A program made the position numbers and the translations under genes. Shown here piece by piece: positions 33,558 to 47,300 of a stretch of 64,000 nt of DNA (positions are counted from its first letter, which is position 1; every line of letters begins with the position of its first letter). The notes below the pieces were generated by a model. The model was given only the letters and a program-made list of their open reading frames with translations. It was not told the origin of the DNA and did not search any database. Origin of the DNA: Myrica gale (taxonomy: Eukaryota; Streptophyta; Magnoliopsida; Fagales; Myricaceae); the NCBI GenBank assembly GCA_963930655.1, contig OZ005617.1, forward strand, positions 10,232,501-10,296,500, read 5' to 3'.

Positions 33558-36500
33558 TGCACAACAAGAAATATAGTTTTAGGTGACAAAATTTTGGGTG
33601 TCAAACCAAATTTTGTCACCTAAAGTGAATTTTCTATGACAAAATATTAATTTCGTCACCCAAAACCATCAGGCTCGGTCAAAAACACTTTCGGACGTAT
33701 TTCTGGTGTGACGACATACACGCGTTGCGAATGAGTGACGATAAAAATCGTCACAAAAAACAAAATTGCGTCCGGACAAACTAGAAACCGTTCGGACTCT
33801 TTGCAGAGTGACAAATTTCAAATCTTCGTAACTGGGTGACAATTAGAATCGTCACAATTTTTACAATACCGTCCGAAATCTTTTTGTAACACATCTGAAT
33901 GGACATTACCTAACGAATAATAATCGTCAGGATATAGTGACAAATTAAAAATCGTCATGAACATTCTATTCAGTCCGGACGTTATCAACAGCGTTCCAAC
34001 AAAAATATTACATGGTTCGGACGGTACGAAAAAAGGTCTGCACAATTATCAATGCTTCTTCCGCGAATCGTGTGGTTCCACTTGCAAAACTTCAGACACG
34101 TGACATCGATACCATCCGAACCAATAATTAGAGTCCGAACCGTATAAGTTCTAGAACCTTTTCGAAACGAGCATATTTAATGAGGTTAAATTTGATAAGG
34201 CCACGTGTGAATATAACCATTGAGAAGAGTCCGAACGCTAATCAAACGCATTCGGACGGTGAATGGGTACATTAAACTCGCTAGACTTTGTCAAAATCAC
34301 AAACTCACTCACTTCTCTGAAACTTTTCTCCCAAACGTTTTCACTATCCATTTTAGACCTCTCAAGGAACTTCAGGTAAAACTTCCTTCATGAATTTGCT
34401 TCTCAATTTCTTGCAATTCGATTCAATATCGTCCGTTGTTTAGTTTGTTGTGTTGTTTGTGTCTATCAAATCACGTTGTTTTGCTTGTGTTCATCGAAAC
34501 ACGTTCGGACGTCTTTTTACACCGTCTGGATGGTAATGTTACATTCAGACATTTTCTGTAACGTTCGAACTGCCTAAAATTTAAACTACGCATTTTGAAG
34601 TTCGTGCGAACGATTTATGATAATGTTCGGACGGTTTTTCGTTGTGCATGGAGCTGCAATGCCGCTTGACCGGTCTGGAGACAAAATTTTCTCTAACGGA
34701 TAGAGTTATAACTGAAGAGTTGAATATTATGCGGATGAAACTAATAAGGATGAGAGAAAAATTGTCTCAGTTGTTCTACTCTGTCCATACCGTTCCGGTA
34801 CAGCTGTAGACACTCGTCAGACGGGTTGATAATATGGAGGAGCATTTGACACATGTTCGTGATGCCCTCTGACATGATATGGACGAGCCAGAGTTAGCTC
34901 GTGATTTGGAGTAGTCTCTTGTTTATGCTTTATCACTATTATTTATTTATCATATAAAGGACCGTTTCCAGCTGGTATTAGACATTATGATTGTGTTTTT
35001 CGTTCTGTATTTAGATTATTTTTGACATTTTATTTTAATTATGCTTTTTCATTAGATTAAATTTATTAAAATTTAAACGGAGAATTAGTAAAATTAAATA
35101 GGTGATTAGTACGAGTGATATGTTAACGAAACGGTCAGTGTAATTCGCTCGCAATTACAATTAAATTGGTGATTAGTTATAACGAATATCTAGTATAAAA
35201 GTATTTATAATGTGTTAAATTGAATGAAATAAATTAAATTATTTAACTAAATTAAAATAAGTGAAATAAATTTATTATGTAAATTAAATTATTTAAATAA
35301 ATTAAGTTTTGTGAAGTAAAGTAAATTTAGTAAACTTAACCTTCGAAATAAATCTGTTAGACTCCCCTATCGCAATGTGACTAAATGAGGTAGGCGTTGG
35401 AATGAAATAGTAAACCGTCCGGACTATACTGTAACTGTCGCGTGGCGTACACGTGTTTACGTTATACAAATGTTGAAAACGGTTGTCACTGTCCGACCCT
35501 ATTTTAAACGTCTGGAGAATATTCTCCGGTTATTCAGCCAAATGTGCGCTTCCACGTCGCGCCCATTCAGGGGAAATCCCTTCACACGACGAGATTATAC
35601 GTCCGAACGTCTTTATTATGCCGAATCGTTTTAAACTGTTTAAAGTTTGGCATTTAATACGAAGTACGTTGATTGTGCCATGTGTGGAGAAAAGAGTCCG
35701 AACACCCTTGTATGAGTCCGGATGGTAGCAACGTATTCTCAAAAGTAAACAGTTCAGCATTCTCTGAAATACCGAACTATTCCGCACAACAAATCTCGCC
35801 AAACGCACGTTTTTTCTTCTCAAATCTTGAAAATTGAAAATTGTTTCTTCAATAAATTGTGTGGTTCTACGTTGCACAATTTATACACATAAAGTCAAAA
35901 TTTTCAAGACAACTACCAAACCGTGCAAAGACTAGTAGGTTTTAGAAGATTTTCGAAACTATTTGAGATTTAGAATTTAATGCGGTTGAATTTGATAGAG
36001 CCACATGTAAATTTAACCGTTGAACTCTGTCTGCACAATCATAATGGTCGTTCGAATGCTGTACTAGGATATTAAAAACAGAGAAGGGGTAACGAAACAC
36101 AATCTGCAAGGTGTGGCATAATGTCACGAATATGTGACATTTGCCTTTCGTTACCCCTGAACTCTATCTGCACAATCAAAACACTGTTGTCACCATTAAG
36201 TGGCGAAGGTCAAATCGTCACAAAATCTGCATTCCTGTCCACACAGTATGAACATACGTCAGAACGATAGCGACAATCCGCGCTTGATTGAAACACATCT
36301 ATTTCAGATGACCCTGGACAGAAGTTGTGCACGGTCGTATAGTTCCCTCCCTTCCGGACGCGTATGGAGTTAATTTCAATGAATGGTGGTACTCTACATT
36401 GCACATTCCAATCATTTGCCCGGCTGTAGCTATCAACACTGAATCATATCGTCGGAACGCCATAATTTCGAGAAGATTTTACTAACTGTTCACGAATTGC

Positions 36501-37500
36501 AATTTAATGCGTAGCAATATGATTGGTCCAAGTGGAAAACGAAAATGTACTCACGGCATGAACAACCCGTCCGAACGGTATTTTACACCGGCAATTTATA
36601 CACCATTTTCTCTAATTTCTCAGACCTACATACACGTTTCTCATCCAACAATCGTACTTTTTCGACCTATTTCGTGGAGTTCTTCGTATCCAGGTATGTT
36701 TCTCATGTTTTTATTTTGTTTTTGGCATAAAAAATCATATTTTAAAGTTATTTATGTATAATTTTTCATGAAAGATTTTCAGCCACCTTAGTTGTTTGAT
36801 GGTCGATATTTGTATTGATATGGATTGTCTAATGTTGTAGAATTGTTTAGGCTATAGTTTTGTGTTGTTTGGTGTTAGTTTGCGGGAGTTTTGGAGGTGG
36901 GAAGAGAGGTCGGCCATGGCTGAGTCAACACGTCTGGATTGTTGAAGCTGTCCGGAAAAATAGTATTAATTTTTCTAATGTTAGTTTTTAAACATTGATG
37001 TTTTAAGACTGTTGTGCGGACGTTATTAGTGTGGTGTGCGGACGACGTTGGCTTTATACATTGTCATTTAGTTTAAGATAAGTACTTGTGTTTATGTATT
37101 TCGAACTACGTCGTTTTTCACCAAACGTTTGAACGAAGACTTTATCACGTGTGGACGTTTAGCTGTTGTACGTTGTCGTGTTGCTTAGGATATATACACA
37201 TGTTAAAAATTTATTTTGTAGGAGTATTTTTGTTGCAGACAGTTATTCTAGCGTGCGCATGTTTATTCCCTAAACTAGGTCGTTTTATTAGCAGTTCGGA
37301 CGACTTATTTTGCGTGCATATATTTGTCCCTATACGTTGTTAATGATATATACGTACGTTAAAATGTTTTTTTAGAGAAATTTTGTTATGGAAGGTTATC
37401 TTGGCGTGCACACATATATTTGCTAAAATAGGTTGTTTCTTTAGTCGTTCGGACGACCTTTTTTTGCGTGCGGAGAGCTATACGTTGATTCATTAATAGG
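33558..37500. mobile_element. Cluster of CACTA-type fragments
   Basis: It starts CACAACAAGAAATATAG followed by TGAC-rich subterminal repeats, like the left end of the element at 16965. The CGTCCGGAC/GTTCGGAC motif recurs throughout. Text resembling 17640-18100 of the first element (AGATTTTCG...TTTAATG and a TCTCA(A/G)-rich stretch) appears three times, near 34150, 35945 and 36475. The region is therefore at least three partial or nested copies. No right terminus was found. Confidence 0.6.
34690..34915 (+). pseudogene. C-terminal piece of putative plant transposon protein
   Basis: The reading MRMKLIRMREKLSQLFYS, then RVDNMEEHLTHVRDAL and DEPELA parallels the C-terminus at 19483-19665 (LRAIQKQMPDLQQFM, RMGTMEELLEKTHEAL). 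It is interrupted by stops. Confidence 0.5.
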
Positions 37501-38582
37501 TTAATATGTTAATATGTTGATTCACTCGACAATGATTCATTAGTCTATTGCTATGTTTATTTACTACTAATCTTGTCATTTATTATAAGTTGGATTAAAT
37601 TTGTATTTTAATTACCAGGGATTGAAGAGTGAATCAACATATTAACTCCAAAAAAATTTCTCTGATGTGGTTTCAATGAGGAAAAGTACTAATTAGATCA
37701 TTGGGTTTTCATGTGTACTTGGGATTTGGAAATTACTTGAATGTCTTACGATGTCCAAACTTATGAGGTAAACTAAAGGTATGTGATCTCTACTGTACGT
37801 ATATTTCTAGAAAATCTTTTACTAGAAGAGTTTGTCAAAAGAAAAGTGACAAATATTATATTCAATACATTTTTTGTTTTTCTTTGAAGGGAAAATAGGA
37901 ACTAGCTACTGAAAACACGTTTCTTTGAAGAATAATAATTTCATTTTTCATCAATATTCGAACAAACGTTTCTTATAAGTGTGTTTTCGACAGATTTAAT
38001 GATCTCTGTAAATGCTATGAAATGTTTCTGCTTGGGATGCATAAGATGGAAAATGCTTGATGCTGCAGAAAGAAAAAAACCTAAATTCAATCATGGGTAG
38101 TAAAAGCAGGAATAGCTCATGAAGTTTGTCAAAATTTGGTTACTATGTTTATATCGAGCATAAAAGTTAAAGAATTGGTAGGCCAATCCCATACGGGAAT
38201 CTTGTAAAAGAAAAACTCACATAGGAATTATGAAAATAGATACGTCAGGAAATCTTTTTAGTTATGACAAGGTTCATAGGATTTCATACACTTGTAGCTG
38301 TTTCTTGTGTACTTAAATGCTTTAAGTAGTCATCCAAATTTGTAAAGAAAACTATAAGTCTCTATTAAATGAAAGCAAATGCAGAAGAAAATCAAATCCC
38401 TAACATCTCAAAGTGATCTTCGTTATGAAACAAAACATGACTGCAATACTTATGTTGCACCAAACCCAGCTTTTCTATCATGGTTTCTCTTTTAAGCTAC
38501 TTGCTTTATTGCAGGAATTTTGTGTATAGAAATATAAAATATTCATATCGTCGCTGAAGTTAAGGGCTTATTGAAAAAAACC
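37501..38582. other. Upstream region of the IDM1-like pseudogene
   Basis: AT-rich DNA with no clear upstream exon. A TTGCAG acceptor-like site at about 38511-38516 precedes an open stretch joining the ATG at 38583, so an upstream exon may once have existed. Confidence 0.4.
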
Positions 38583-41500
38583 ATGGCCTATAAATTGTGG
38601 GAAAGAAGGTCGAAAGACAAAATCTACATCAGCTCAAGCAGTTCAGATAGTGACTCGATTTATTCTGATCCCGAGTATCCAAGCACTAGACCTCGAAGAG
38701 AACCACAACAAAAACAGGACTCATCATCGCAATCTACAACAGGCCACAGATGTCCATATGGTGGAACTGGATGTTTCAAGTTCCCGACGGGCACGAAGAA
38801 GAGGTCGTCTTCATAAGAAGAGAGTACATAAAGAGCAAATACAAAGCAACCAAGTTGAAAAAATTTCTAGAAGAAAACGAGCTCCCTACACGCTCAAGAG
38901 AAGTGCTACCCGTGTAAAACGTGATGGAAAAAGAACAATATTGTCATGGTTGATGGACTTGGAGATTATACATGAAAATGAAGAAGTTTGGTACTGCATG
39001 CAGGATGACATGAATCAGGATATAGTACTACTCATGGGATTTATTGGAAGGGCTGAGATATTTTGTGTTGTGTATGAAGAAGATTACAGTATTGGAATTT
39101 GAAGTTCATGCAAAGAGTGATCAGAAAATGCCTTATGCAAACATTTTCCTCGTCCAAAAGTGTTACTCCCTCCTGGAATGCATATTTGAGGCTAGCACTA
39201 AGGACATCAAATCAAAACATTCTGGATTTAATCAAATCGACCCTGAGGTGACTGCTGTAGACAAAAATGATGATGTTTGTATGATATGTGCTGATGGAGG
39301 GGACTTGATTTGTTGTGAGAAATGTCCTTCCACATTTCATGTAGATTGCATGCGTTTGAAGGTAAGGAGTTTGATCTCTTGCTCTATTGAATATCTCCCT
39401 GGAGCCCCTATATTTCTCATTGTTTGTATATTCTTGTCTGGGATCTAAAACTTTGTGTGTGGCTGAATTTTTCATTCTCAGAGCATTCCCCAAGATGATT
39501 GGCTATGTCCTTACTGTGTGTGCAAATATTGTGGACTTCTTGGAAATGGCGATGATGAATTACTCTCATGTTCTCAATGTAAAAGGAAATGTATGTGCTT
39601 TTACCTCATCTTTAATGAGAATTCTTACAGATTTTCGGATGATCTTTATGAAGATTACAATCTATTATTATTATTTTGAGGTGATTGATTCCAATTTGTG
39701 CTCGTTGTAGTTCACTGGGGATGTTATCTCGAAGACGAGATGGATCTTAATATTCCTGCTACTCCATTCTCACTTAGCAATGGGACCCTGGTCAACTATT
39801 TCTGTGGGCAGAGCTGCATTGAGGTACTAATTTCTCGTGCTAATATTTGTCATTTGACAATGTCTAAAGTCTCGGATTCTACTTTTAAAGGAAAAAAAAT
39901 TATCTTTTTGACATTTTCCTTCTTGTAAGGAATTATTATTTGCATCTTATATTGTGCCTAAAAAAGAAATTAATTGCAAGGACATTCTAACCTTTACTGT
40001 TGTAGAAAAGCTTTTGGGCATTTGGAGGGAATAGTTGGAGCTAGATATGAGCTAGATGGAGGATTTTCTTGGTCTCTAATCCAAGACACAGATTTAAGGT
40101 CTGCTGCATCCTGGGACAATCTCCAGCAGATTCTGGAAAGCAACTGCAAGATTGCTCTTGTTTGCGAAATGATGGATGAATCTTTCTATACAATCCTGGA
40201 CCGCTTTACTAATGTAAATGTGGTTCAAAGTGTAATCTTTAACGGAGGGTAAGCAACCGTTTTTAAACTTTTTCGAGATTATAAGTATTAATTACTTGGT
40301 CTACCATCTAATGGTGTTATTGTTCGTCATTACCATATTTTTTTGTTTTGCGGGTAAGTTTCACCACCGTGTTTTATCATTTACTTTCTTGAAAAGGTTA
40401 TGTTTACTACATTTTTTAAGATCGGGATCCTCTGTAATTCTCTGTCCGAATTGTATGGTAGGCACAAAATAGAGTCCCTACACTATATATTAGGCAATAT
40501 CGGCCTACAACATTTAATGATTGTTGTGTTTGTCTTTTTGTGAAGTGTACCATACAATTCGAGCAAAAAATTGTAGAGGATTGATCTTATCCCTGTTTTT
40601 ATGCTCATGTCACTTATAGTTTACATTTAAGGAAGAATAATTTGATCTCTTATAACTCCCTTCTTTATAAGAACAAATTTAACTCGCATAAACTTTGAAG
40701 GATTTTACGCCGCTATTCTTGAGAAGGATGAAAGAAATAATCTCTGAAGCATCTCTAAGGTATGTGCTTTATTTGTTACATATATCTCGTATTTGTACAT
40801 GTGTGTGCAACCCTATAGACTTTGCATATTAAGAAAAAGGACCCGTTGAACTAAATTGAGCATATCTCACAAATGGCTCTACAGAATTCATGGAAAACAG
40901 ATCACAGAGATGTCCTTCGTTGTAACCCGTGAAGAATATAGGCATAAAGGATTATGGAGAAAGCTTTTGGCTGCAATGAATCTGTAAGTTTCTGAACAAG
41001 ATTCCCAATTCCACATAAATTGAAGTGTCACCTTCTTCGTGATAAATTGGTTGAGTTGAACAAACGAAACTTTCAAATTTATGGTATTATCTTTGTCGTT
41101 GGATAGTTCAAGGTAGTTAGTTCAATATGAAGAACTAGGTAGTTTGGATCCCGAAATGACATATACTCTATTAAACTCATTACCGAAAGACATGTTCGTA
41201 CAACTGCACTTTCTTGGTTTCAGCAGACCATAGATGTGCCAAGGAATGTTTTTCCTAAAAATAAGAGTCTCTTTGATCTCCAAATCTATCATCTAAACAT
41301 GTACTTGAATAAGGTGCTATTTCTCTCCATTATGAAATGAACTCCACCGTTGCTTAGAAAATAAATAAATAAATAAGTTGCCACATGGGCATTTTAGTAG
41401 ACTTTCCCTGCTCTAAGTTCTTAATTACACTGACCAACTAGTACATTTACATAGGTTACACTTGAAAGAGCTTATAGAATTAATACAAGTAGAATTGGTC

Positions 41501-42510
41501 TCACATGCATTTGCTCTGTAAGGTATTTGTACTCTTCCTTTGCTGCCTATAGGCCATAAAAAGGTGGTGCCAGACAGGTAATTTGTAGTTCTATTATTGA
41601 GATTGTTTGAAATTACAATCCTCCAGTACACATGTATATAGAGTTGTTCTAGACCAAGCAGATCGAATATATAGTTCCTTAAATCACTTGAACTTCTTAA
41701 CTTCTTTTTTTCCTTCTCTCCGACTGACGCATGCCTTTCTAGGAACTAATGATGATGTTAATCTAATTTTAAGCTCCTTCGCTCCCTTCATGTTGATTAT
41801 TTGGTCATGTCATTGAGGATCTAGTTCCAATGTGGACCGAGAAATGTGGATTCAGTAAACTCGAGGATTCCGTGATGAAATAATTAATATTCTTCAACAC
41901 TTTAATGTTACTAAGTCAGTCAGATTGCAGAAAAGCTTGCTAAACCCTCCAGAATCAGATGGCGGTGAAGGTTTCTCTCTCTTCTCTCTCTCTCACGCGC
42001 ACACACACGTAAGTTTCATGTCACCTCTTTGAACTTCTTGATTTCTATTTTTTGTTTTCTTTTCTCAGCTATGGAAGTTGATGAGGTCGGTAACAGAGAC
42101 TATTCGAATGGAGTGGATCCAGAACAGAACTGGGCATATCACACAGTTCAGAATGAAATGGAGGTTGATGAAGTCGAGAACACTAACAGCAGTCGAATGG
42201 TGGAAAATGGAAAAAATCTGGGACAGAACCTCAAGAAACTACGTCCACTTCTTGACCTAAACCTTGAACCTCCAGAAGAGGAGGATGAAATACTTGTGCC
42301 GATGCAAGAGCAGCCAGCATGCCTAAATGGATGGAAGAATCACCAATCAACCAAGCATCCTTTCACAAAAAAATCAGGTCCAAGCAAGCTAGTACTAGTC
42401 TTAACGAGTTTGAATGACTCTTTTGTCATTTACATGGAAAGTAACTCCAACTTTCGGTTTTCCTTAATTAAAACAGAAACAAAAAACAAGTCAAACTTGT
42501 TTTTTCTTTA
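38583..42510 (+). pseudogene. PHD-finger / GNAT acetyltransferase gene of IDM1 type, frameshifted
   Basis: The family reads histone marks and acetylates histone H3 to promote active DNA demethylation (IDM1/ROS4 in Arabidopsis). Visible in order: a Ser/Asp-rich start (MAYKLWERRSKDKI), a basic stretch (SRRARRRGRLHKKR), RTILSWLMD and FEVHAKSD, a PHD finger (CMICADGGDLICCEKCPSTFH to 39361; CPYCVCKYCG to 39590; HWGCYLED to 39823), a region with GARYELDGGFSWSLIQ (about 40006-40248), GNAT parts (FEGFYAAILEKDE; TEMSFVVTREEYRHKGLWRK, about 40680-40985), then LVPMWTEKCGFSKLEDS, and a C-terminal exon from about 42069 with an EAR motif. Frame breaks lie near 38700-38760, 39065, 40010 and 40720. Donors GTAAGG, GTATGT and GTAAGT and TAG/CAG acceptors are kept. 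Sequencing error cannot be excluded, but four separate shifts favour a dead gene. Confidence 0.75.
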
Positions 42511-44355
42511 AGCATAGTTTTTCTTTAAGCTTAGCTTAAAATAACTCCAAACTGAAGGATGAGAGTTTACTATATATGTTTTCCTCCTTGTATGCCAGAC
42601 TCGATCGTGTTAAAAACGTGATATATATGAGACATGTGTTAAGCTTTTCTTTTTGGGGGGTAAGTACATGTGATATGCTTTTTCTTGTTCAGGATGTTAT
42701 GATTGTTAGAGATTGTAGGCAGTAGGAGTTTCCATAGAATCACAAATCTTGCTTTGGCATCTTCTGAAGTTTGAGCTGGTGGTCTCAACTTAGTCTCCCA
42801 GCAAAACAAAACAGCAGGAAAGGAACAAGTAACCTTGTATTGAGCTTGATAACAAGTTTCATTACTCGGCTCAACAAAAATAAAAACTTAAATGTTTTAT
42901 ATTTTATATGTTGCAGAGTGTTAGATATATGCCCCCAAAACTAGTTTTTTAAATAATTATTTGGTAATTATTTAATTATTTATTTCTTCACTTATCACAT
43001 GTACAAATTGGGTACTTAATTGTGACATGTGATCTAGAGACATTATATAGTAACATTGTAGAATAGTCATGTCATTGATTAAGAAATCAAAGGCGGTGAG
43101 TATGATTTCTCAGATCCTTGTTAACTCGACTTGTTTTAGACCAAGATAAATGTTTATGTATAGATAGATTTACACTCGTTGTACTGCTATTAAATAGAAT
43201 AATGGACTCAGTCATTAATCTGTTTGACATTAAGCAAACGAATGAGTGTACTGAAATGCACTGAACAATATCAAATATAAATATTTTTTTAAAGTAATCA
43301 CTCATGTAGAAAAATAGTATTTCAATATAATTAGTTTAGAGTAGTTGTATTAATAGCTTGCTAAAGAGTTAGCCAATAGAGTCAGAAACATTTGGGCTGC
43401 TCAAGGGGAGAGATCGATAATTAGTTTTAGAGTATTTGTATATCTGATGAGGGATGAGGGATGGGGGCGACAAAGGTTGCATGTTTCAGAATAAAGATTT
43501 AGCAAAAAAATATAAAACTCAATCTTATGTGTCCTTAAGAACCCATAGACGCTTCTTAGCTGCTAGACGAGTCCTCCAAAAGCTTATTCTGGGCAAAGTG
43601 ACATGAATAGAACAACCGGTTCCAAAACCAGGAATTTGATAACTACAACTATTAAAATTATTATTCGCATTGCACCTTTTAGACACTTTACATTTTTAAT
43701 CAAAATTTAAATAAAAACTATTTTTTTTTTACTTTTAAAATAACAATTTTTTGAATGCAAAGTGTTAAGAACTGGATGTAAAATTTATTTCTCTCATATT
43801 TTAAGCGCAGTGCTTAGTAAGAGGCTTGGCATGTTATTAAATTGGTCCAAATGTCATCCATTTTGGGTCGTCTAATATTCTATCACCAATTTGGGCCAGC
43901 CAAGGTTGGGTGATTGTATGGAGGAATCACATCAAACATGCCAAAGCTTTTACCTTTGCTCGTAAATTTGTTAAGAATAAGAGTGCTAAATAACAAAGAC
44001 AAATGGTATCAGGTAACCATAGATTAGCAGTCAATTTAAATAGAAGGAATGACAAGATTAGTGCATCAGGTGTCCGGCCAATGGCTTGGAAAAGCCAAGA
44101 TGACACAGGCCTAGACCTCTTTCCTTGACGTAGTTACCAAAGGAAGGTTCGTTTAGTGAAAAATACAGAACCGAACGGGAAGCCTCCACTTCCCTGCTTC
44201 CTTATGTAAAAAGAATATGAATTGCGTCTCTGCTCTGCCAAAGATTGAGATACAGCTATAAATGGGGCGGGGGGGTAAAAAAAGCCAAAAAGATCTAACA
44301 TAAACTATCATCTTCATTCTCTTTAAAGCCGAAGAAGTCAGCCAGCCCGCCGTGT
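42511..44355. other. Intergenic DNA between IDM1-like pseudogene and VRN2-like gene
   Basis: No gene. TGTTAGATATATGCCCCC at about 42918 looks like an LTR start, but no partner was found. The right end should include the VRN2-like 3' UTR. Confidence 0.5.
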
Positions 44356-47300
44356 TTAGCTTGCCATAGCATCTAATCCCTCATCCCGGCGTTTTTCAAG
44401 AGTTATACTACAGTTGTTCATTGTGCAAGCATCAAGAAGGCCATGATTCCAAAGTTTGATCATGAATAGCCTCCAACACCTGGTCCAATTAGCATTTAAA
44501 TTCAATCAGTTGGATCAGAAAGGCGAAAGAAAAATCAACACCACCATTTAAATTTACGACAACCTATTTTGATGTTAGTAGCCTTTAGTAAAAGGCATAA
44601 CCAGTAATATTGTTCCGGAAGCATGCGAGTAGAGCCTGTAATCAGAGTAGATTTACTCGGGTAGCATATTAAATATGATCCAATACTGTACGCAATAGAA
44701 CGCCATTTCCTTCAAGTTATCAAATTCCCCTTTTACGCAACAAAGCCGCCTCAATGTTGGCTTTGAGTCCAGGGGCATAAGATTTTAATGACCTAAATGT
44801 CAATGAAAACCAATTCAAGCGACACCTGATTCCACAACTTGAACTATAGATGAAGTTTCTACACAAACAAGACAGTTCTTTGCCCCTTATCTTTCATTCA
44901 TTACATTTTACTTTGTTTTTTCTGAAGAAAAAAGTTTTGATGAGTAAATTGGAGAAATATCTAGCAAAGCCAGGTAAACCAAAGAACTAGAACGAGTAGC
45001 AAAATTATTTAACAACGCATAATATAAGCCTAGACTATGCTAGATAACATTTCTGGTCATATATTCAGCATGACAGATTACATGAACATTCAAGAGAAGA
45101 AACATAGGGTGCTAAAAACAAAATTATTGAGAGCAATACCAAAAGAGATTTGGAGATGAGACCAGCACTTGTCCGTGAAGCTTTGAGAACGCCTCACATG
45201 CCCAAGCAACATGACCATCTGCCAGCACCCTGCCAGAACAAAAATGGTCATTTCTTTATTTAGTTTCTTCAAACAAGAAAAAAGTGCCTCGCAAGAACCT
45301 AAAGTAGAGTCGAGGAACTAGGTGCCATGCAATTCCCTTAATGTCATAACAGCACTTAAAATTCTAACATAAGTAACCACAGGGAAGAAAACAGAAGGGA
45401 GCAACAAAATTTGATAAACTCCCAATGCTATGCATAAATTACAATACCTTTGCTTTCTCACAAATGAATTCCAAAGATGCATAAGGTTCTTTTCATCTTT
45501 TGTAACATCCACAAAATCATCGAGCATCTGCAAGATAACAAATGGGCATATTTAAGTGTCAGAGTCAAACAGAGTGCCAGTAAGCAAGCAGTGGACAAAA
45601 CTGACTATGTAACAGAAGGAAGACCTTTGAACTGGCTCAAACAGATCGAAGAACAAATGTGAGATAAGGGTGCACTGATTTAACCAACAAAGGGATTTGG
45701 TAAAATGCAATTCATCATAACCTACTGAACTATCAAAATAGGAGAGCTAAGCAAAGAAAACTTTTAGTCATGACCAAAGCTTGCATGTTTATCTTTAAAA
45801 CCCATGACCCTTAGTCAAAACCCAGCTTCAAGCAAGTTTCGTGGAAAAAGTAAAAAAACCACAATCTCGACACTCATTTTGATGCCTATGGTTGAAAAGT
45901 ACATATAGCACATCTCATGGTATATGCCTAGCATTTTCCTGAACCATGTGCATACATGAATGAAAAATAGGATATACTTTTGATCCAAATTTTCAGGTCT
46001 TAAATAAATGAAACCTCTTTTACTAAGCATGAAAATGTCTGCTTGCATCCCCTTGCTCTTAATCACATTAAAACTAGTTTACTAGACTTTGAAAAGGATA
46101 TATTTCAGTAACCAGAAATTGCATTTATGAATTATTTCACAAGAAAATATCACGGTTCTCGACTGTGGTCTTGTTTAACCCTGATATCTAATTAGCAACC
46201 TACAATTGTCAATCCTAGATCACAAGTTTCAATCCTACTCCCACTTGAACTACCAAATGTAGTAGCACTCCTATTCAAGAATGATTCAGATCTGTACAAT
46301 CATAGCAACCAGCATCTAACTTCATATTCTAATATGTCTTCTGCTCTTACTTAATCTGAAGGCCACATATGTGACAATTAATCAACAACTAGGCCATGTT
46401 TCATTTCACCATAATTGTTTTAGTAGGACAACCTGACAATTATAATTGGAGAATAAAAAAATAGTTAGGCTTCACTCCTTTTGATGTGAACAACATTTGG
46501 AAAATGCATTTTTAGGTGTTCCTTCAAAGTAGAAACCAACTGAAAACAGTTATTGGTCTACAAGAAATTTGTGATTTACGTTCCCCTCTCCCCTCGGCCT
46601 TCAAATCTTTAGAAATCAGCTCACACGCTCAATTTTGTCTTCATCTTCTTCTTCTTCTTCTTCTTCTTCTCTTCTTCTCTCTCTCTCTCTCTCTCACCTC
46701 TACCTGAACTGATCCTTCTCTCTTTCTGAATAACCAAAGCAGCCACCCAAACCTCTCCACCAACACAGACCCCCCCCCCTTCTCTCATCCTACCTTCTCA
46801 ATTTACTACCACTCTCATCTCCAGACCCACTGACCATTTGGGTCAAAATCTCAACCTCCTCTTTGACACCAACAATGTCAGAAGCAACTGCCTCCTCCGT
46901 CTCAACCTGTCCAGTCCCAAGATGGACTGCAGCCCTCTTGCTCTTGTCATCCAATCCACATCCATCTTTAGAGCTACCCAAAACATCAATGTCATCAGCA
47001 AGGCCAACCTTGAGTCTCCCTGATGCCTACATATTGCTCCAACTATGGTCGAAGGAGAATTGGTTTGTTACTCTCAATACCACTGATTACCCACTTCTTA
47101 CACAAGATGTACAGCACAGTTGGACCTTTCAGAATGTTTGCTTTTCATTTCATACTGGTCTGCTACATGGCAACTTATTTGTTGATTGGTTTTCTGATGA
47201 GTGTCTCTGAGTCCCCAGACATTCATATCTTGTCCTTTCTGAGTGAAGATATTAACCTTGTGAATCATTCAGGCTACCCTTGTTTTTATTCCAGTTTTTG

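Noticed and set aside
42918-43320. Possible LTR start TGTTAGATATATGCCC
   Set aside because: No second copy, primer site or polypurine tract could be found in the window.
45090-45272. Apparent early end of the VRN2-like protein after LFWYCSQ
   Set aside because: A GTATTG donor at 45139 and a phase-matched last exon at 44479 restore the usual CWRLF ending, so the stop is intronic.
46790-47210. Open frames on both strands in VRN2-like intron 11
   Set aside because: No recognisable domain on either strand and low-complexity Ser/Leu or Glu/Val-rich readings.
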